DNA from: JAFAVZ01 sp036009105
Lineage (GTDB): Bacteria; Acidobacteriota; Thermoanaerobaculia; Gp7-AA8
NCBI GenBank assembly: GCA_036009105.1
Contig: DASYMJ010000165.1
Location: 1-15,173 of the forward strand
Length of the DNA stretch: 15,173 nt
Reading direction: 5' to 3'
Shown: positions 13,680-15,173 of the stretch, piece after piece
How the letters are laid out: every line of letters begins with the position of its first letter
Position numbering within the stretch: position 1 is the stretch's first letter
The notes under the pieces: generated by a model
Told to the model about the DNA's origin: nothing
Databases searched by the model: none
What the model saw: only the letters and a program-made list of their open reading frames with translations
Program-made: the position numbers and the translations under genes

Positions 13680-14120
13680 TCAGGAGAACTTGCCGCCGCC
13701 GCGGTGGGGGAACTCGATGATGTTCAGCGGCCCGCTCTGCTGCTCGGCCGCGACCGTGCGCGCCGCGGCGACGACCAGATCGCCCAGGACGTCGATGTCG
13801 AACGGCTTGCGGATCACCGAGTGCACCATCGAGCCGTCCAGGCGGCGGATGGCGGCCGAGTCGCCGGCGGTGATCACGATGATGGCCGGCCGCTCACCGC
13901 TCCGCCCGCGCAGGTGCTCGACCACCGCATAGCCGTCGATGATCGGCATCATCAGGTCGATGACCATGACCGTGTAATGGTTGGCATCCAGCTTGGCGAT
14001 CGCCTCGCTGCCGTCGCGCGCGACATCGACGGCGAGCCCGGCCCGCTCCACGATCTTCGCCACGAGCGCACGGATCGCCGGCTCGTCATCAACCACCAAC
14101 ACCCGGATCTCGGAGCCCAT
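13680..14120 (-). CDS. Single-domain response regulator (CheY-like receiver) with short C-terminal tail
   Basis: A 146-residue protein. The receiver domain is complete: D11, D12 and E13 (VVDDEP), phospho-acceptor D55 (VIDLMMPIIDG), T84 (VITAG) and K105 (IRKPFDI). About 25 residues follow the domain, ending in a Gly/Lys-rich tail (PHRGGGKFS), with no DNA-binding or enzymatic output domain. ATG 14120 has no clear Shine-Dalgarno (GTGAAAAGCGA upstream). It is similar to the receiver at 12787-13194, sharing DLMMP and RKPFDI; the pair may have arisen by duplication. The cognate kinase is not in the window. Confidence 0.93.
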   Translation of the reverse strand: MGSEIRVLVVDDEPAIRALVAKIVERAGLAVDVARDGSEAIAKLDANHYTVMVIDLMMPIIDGYAVVEHLRGRSGERPAIIVITAGDSAAIRRLDGSMVHSVIRKPFDIDVLGDLVVAAARTVAAEQQSGPLNIIEFPHRGGGKFS

Positions 14121-14172
14121 TCGCTTTTCACGTCATGCAAAACGCGAGCCGCCATGGCTGAGTGCGCCCTGA

Positions 14173-15173
14173 TCAACGTGAGCCGCGCTTCCCCCGCTCC
14201 CCCCACAGCAAAACGGCCAGCCCCGCCACCGCCACCCCGATCAGCGCCCGCCGCACGCCGGGATGCTGCTCGACCGCCGCGGTGTACGGGCTCCCCCGCC
14301 GCTCCTCCTCCACCCAATCCCCATGAATCCGCGTCTCCTCGGGTGACTGAAAGAGGTTCGACTGCCCCGCGTCGGGCACATCGCTGATCTGCTGCTCGAG
14401 CTCGCGCCGCCCGAGGAGCATGTACCAGTCGACGGCGATCGGGCTCATGCGCTGGGCCAGCGACAGCAGCTTGCCGAGCAGGCCGACATAGATGTCGCGC
14501 TGGGGCCGCTCCGCCGCCGACAGGATGGCCCGGGCCACCGCCTCCGGGGGATAGATGACGGCCAGCGGATGCGGCCGCACGCCGAGGTGGGAGCGGCCCC
14601 ACGAGTAGAACGGCGTGTCGATGGCGGAGGGGCGGATGACCACCACGTCGACGCCGGCGCCGCTCATCTTCAGCTCCATCCGCAGCGACTCGCTGAACGC
14701 GCTGACGCCCGCCTTCGAGGCGGAGTAGGTGGAGAGCAGCGGCACGGTGCGGTCGGCCAGCGCCGAGGCGACGTTGATGAGCGTGCCGCCGGTGGCGCGG
14801 AGGTGGGGGACCGCGGCGCGCGAGCCGTACATGGTGCCGATCAGGTCGACCTCGACCACCCGGCGCATCTCCTCCGGCTCCATCGACTCCGCGGCCGACC
14901 AGACGGCGACCGAGGCGTTGTTGATCCAGACGTCGATGCGTCCGAAGGCGGCGACCGCCTGGACCGCGAGCCGCTCGACCTGCTCCCAATGCGCCACGTC
15001 CGTCACCACCGGCAACGCCTCCCCTCCCGCCGCCACCACCTCCCCCGCCACCCGGCTGAGCGCCGCCTGCCCCCGCGCGGCCAGCACGAGCTTGCAGCCG
15101 CGCCTGGCGAATTCGAGGGCGGTGGCGTGCCCGATCCCGCTGGAGGCACCGGTGAGGACGATGACGGCGTTGG
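14173..15173 (-). CDS. Short-chain dehydrogenase/reductase with C-terminal membrane helix, partial (5' end beyond right edge)
   Basis: The frame is open to the window edge and 332 residues are visible; probably only a few N-terminal residues are missing, because the Rossmann motif TGASSGIG is at visible residues 7-14. Other classical SDR features are D58 in VVTDV, the INNAS motif near 83-87, catalytic S136 (INVAS), Y149 and K153 (YSASK), and the PSAIDTPF segment after them. The family uses NAD(P)H to oxidise or reduce alcohols, ketones and similar groups; the substrate cannot be told. After the catalytic domain come a charged linker and a hydrophobic segment near the C-terminus (ALIGVAVAGLAVLLWGERGK), suggesting tail-anchoring in the membrane. 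The stop is 52 bp upstream of the receiver gene start, so the two may be co-transcribed. Confidence 0.92.
   Translation of the reverse strand, partial: NAVIVLTGASSGIGHATALEFARRGCKLVLAARGQAALSRVAGEVVAAGGEALPVVTDVAHWEQVERLAVQAVAAFGRIDVWINNASVAVWSAAESMEPEEMRRVVEVDLIGTMYGSRAAVPHLRATGGTLINVASALADRTVPLLSTYSASKAGVSAFSESLRMELKMSGAGVDVVVIRPSAIDTPFYSWGRSHLGVRPHPLAVIYPPEAVARAILSAAERPQRDIYVGLLGKLLSLAQRMSPIAVDWYMLLGRRELEQQISDVPDAGQSNLFQSPEETRIHGDWVEEERRGSPYTAAVEQHPGVRRALIGVAVAGLAVLLWGERGKRGSR

Noticed and set aside
13952..14989. Minus-strand frame of 345 residues across the SDR gene and the second receiver
   Set aside because: Wrong frame of the same strand; the SDR and receiver motifs are all in other frames.

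Overview
The window is a GC-rich bacterial chromosomal segment, coding almost throughout and mostly on the minus strand (twelve of thirteen genes). The gene content suggests a Gram-negative, Acidobacteriota-like soil or sediment bacterium. Pointers are an outer-membrane barrel fragment resembling Oar/TonB-dependent receptors, a secreted carboxypeptidase-regulatory-like protein, an exported S9 peptidase with beta-propeller repeats, an M20 peptidase with a signal sequence, and TTGTCGGT-type palindromic repeats in gaps. The phylum is an inference; there is no rRNA or other marker gene here. No tRNA, rRNA, CRISPR array, transposase or phage gene was seen.

Layout, left to right. (1) 1-4062, minus strand, transcribed right to left: a secreted DUF1579-like/PEBP fusion, then a NasA-type molybdopterin oxidoreductase (assimilatory nitrate reductase-like), then, overlapping its end by 20 bp, an unrecognised helical protein with a Cys4 zinc-ribbon-like motif that runs off the left edge. 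(2) 4127-6867, minus strand: a large secreted protein with a carboxypeptidase-regulatory-like domain, coupled by an ATGA overlap to a 171-residue beta-barrel fragment. (3) 7081-9658: a divergent pair, an exported PepV-like M20 dipeptidase (minus) and a membrane-anchored diheme cytochrome c (plus). (4) 9659-9744: two REP-like hairpins in opposite orientation between convergent genes. (5) 9745-12694, minus strand: a ZIP metal transporter followed by an S9 prolyl-oligopeptidase-type peptidase, separated by a small palindromic element bracketed by perfect 11-bp direct repeats. (6) 12713-14120, minus strand: a second, related palindromic repeat, then two single-domain response regulators flanking a 79-residue protein of unknown function with a TTG start and a clear intrinsic terminator. 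(7) 14173-15173: a short-chain dehydrogenase with a C-terminal membrane helix, cut by the right edge.

Most of this is ordinary metabolism, proteolysis and signalling. The points worth a second look are: the palindromic element whose 11-bp duplication contains the ZIP stop codon and abuts the S9 Shine-Dalgarno sequence, suggesting insertion into a tight gene junction; the oxidoreductase, which keeps three of the four expected Fe-S cysteines and has glycine at the fourth, coupled to an undescribed Cys4 protein; the DUF1579-PEBP fusion; the small coupled barrel fragment; and the receiver / small protein / receiver cluster.
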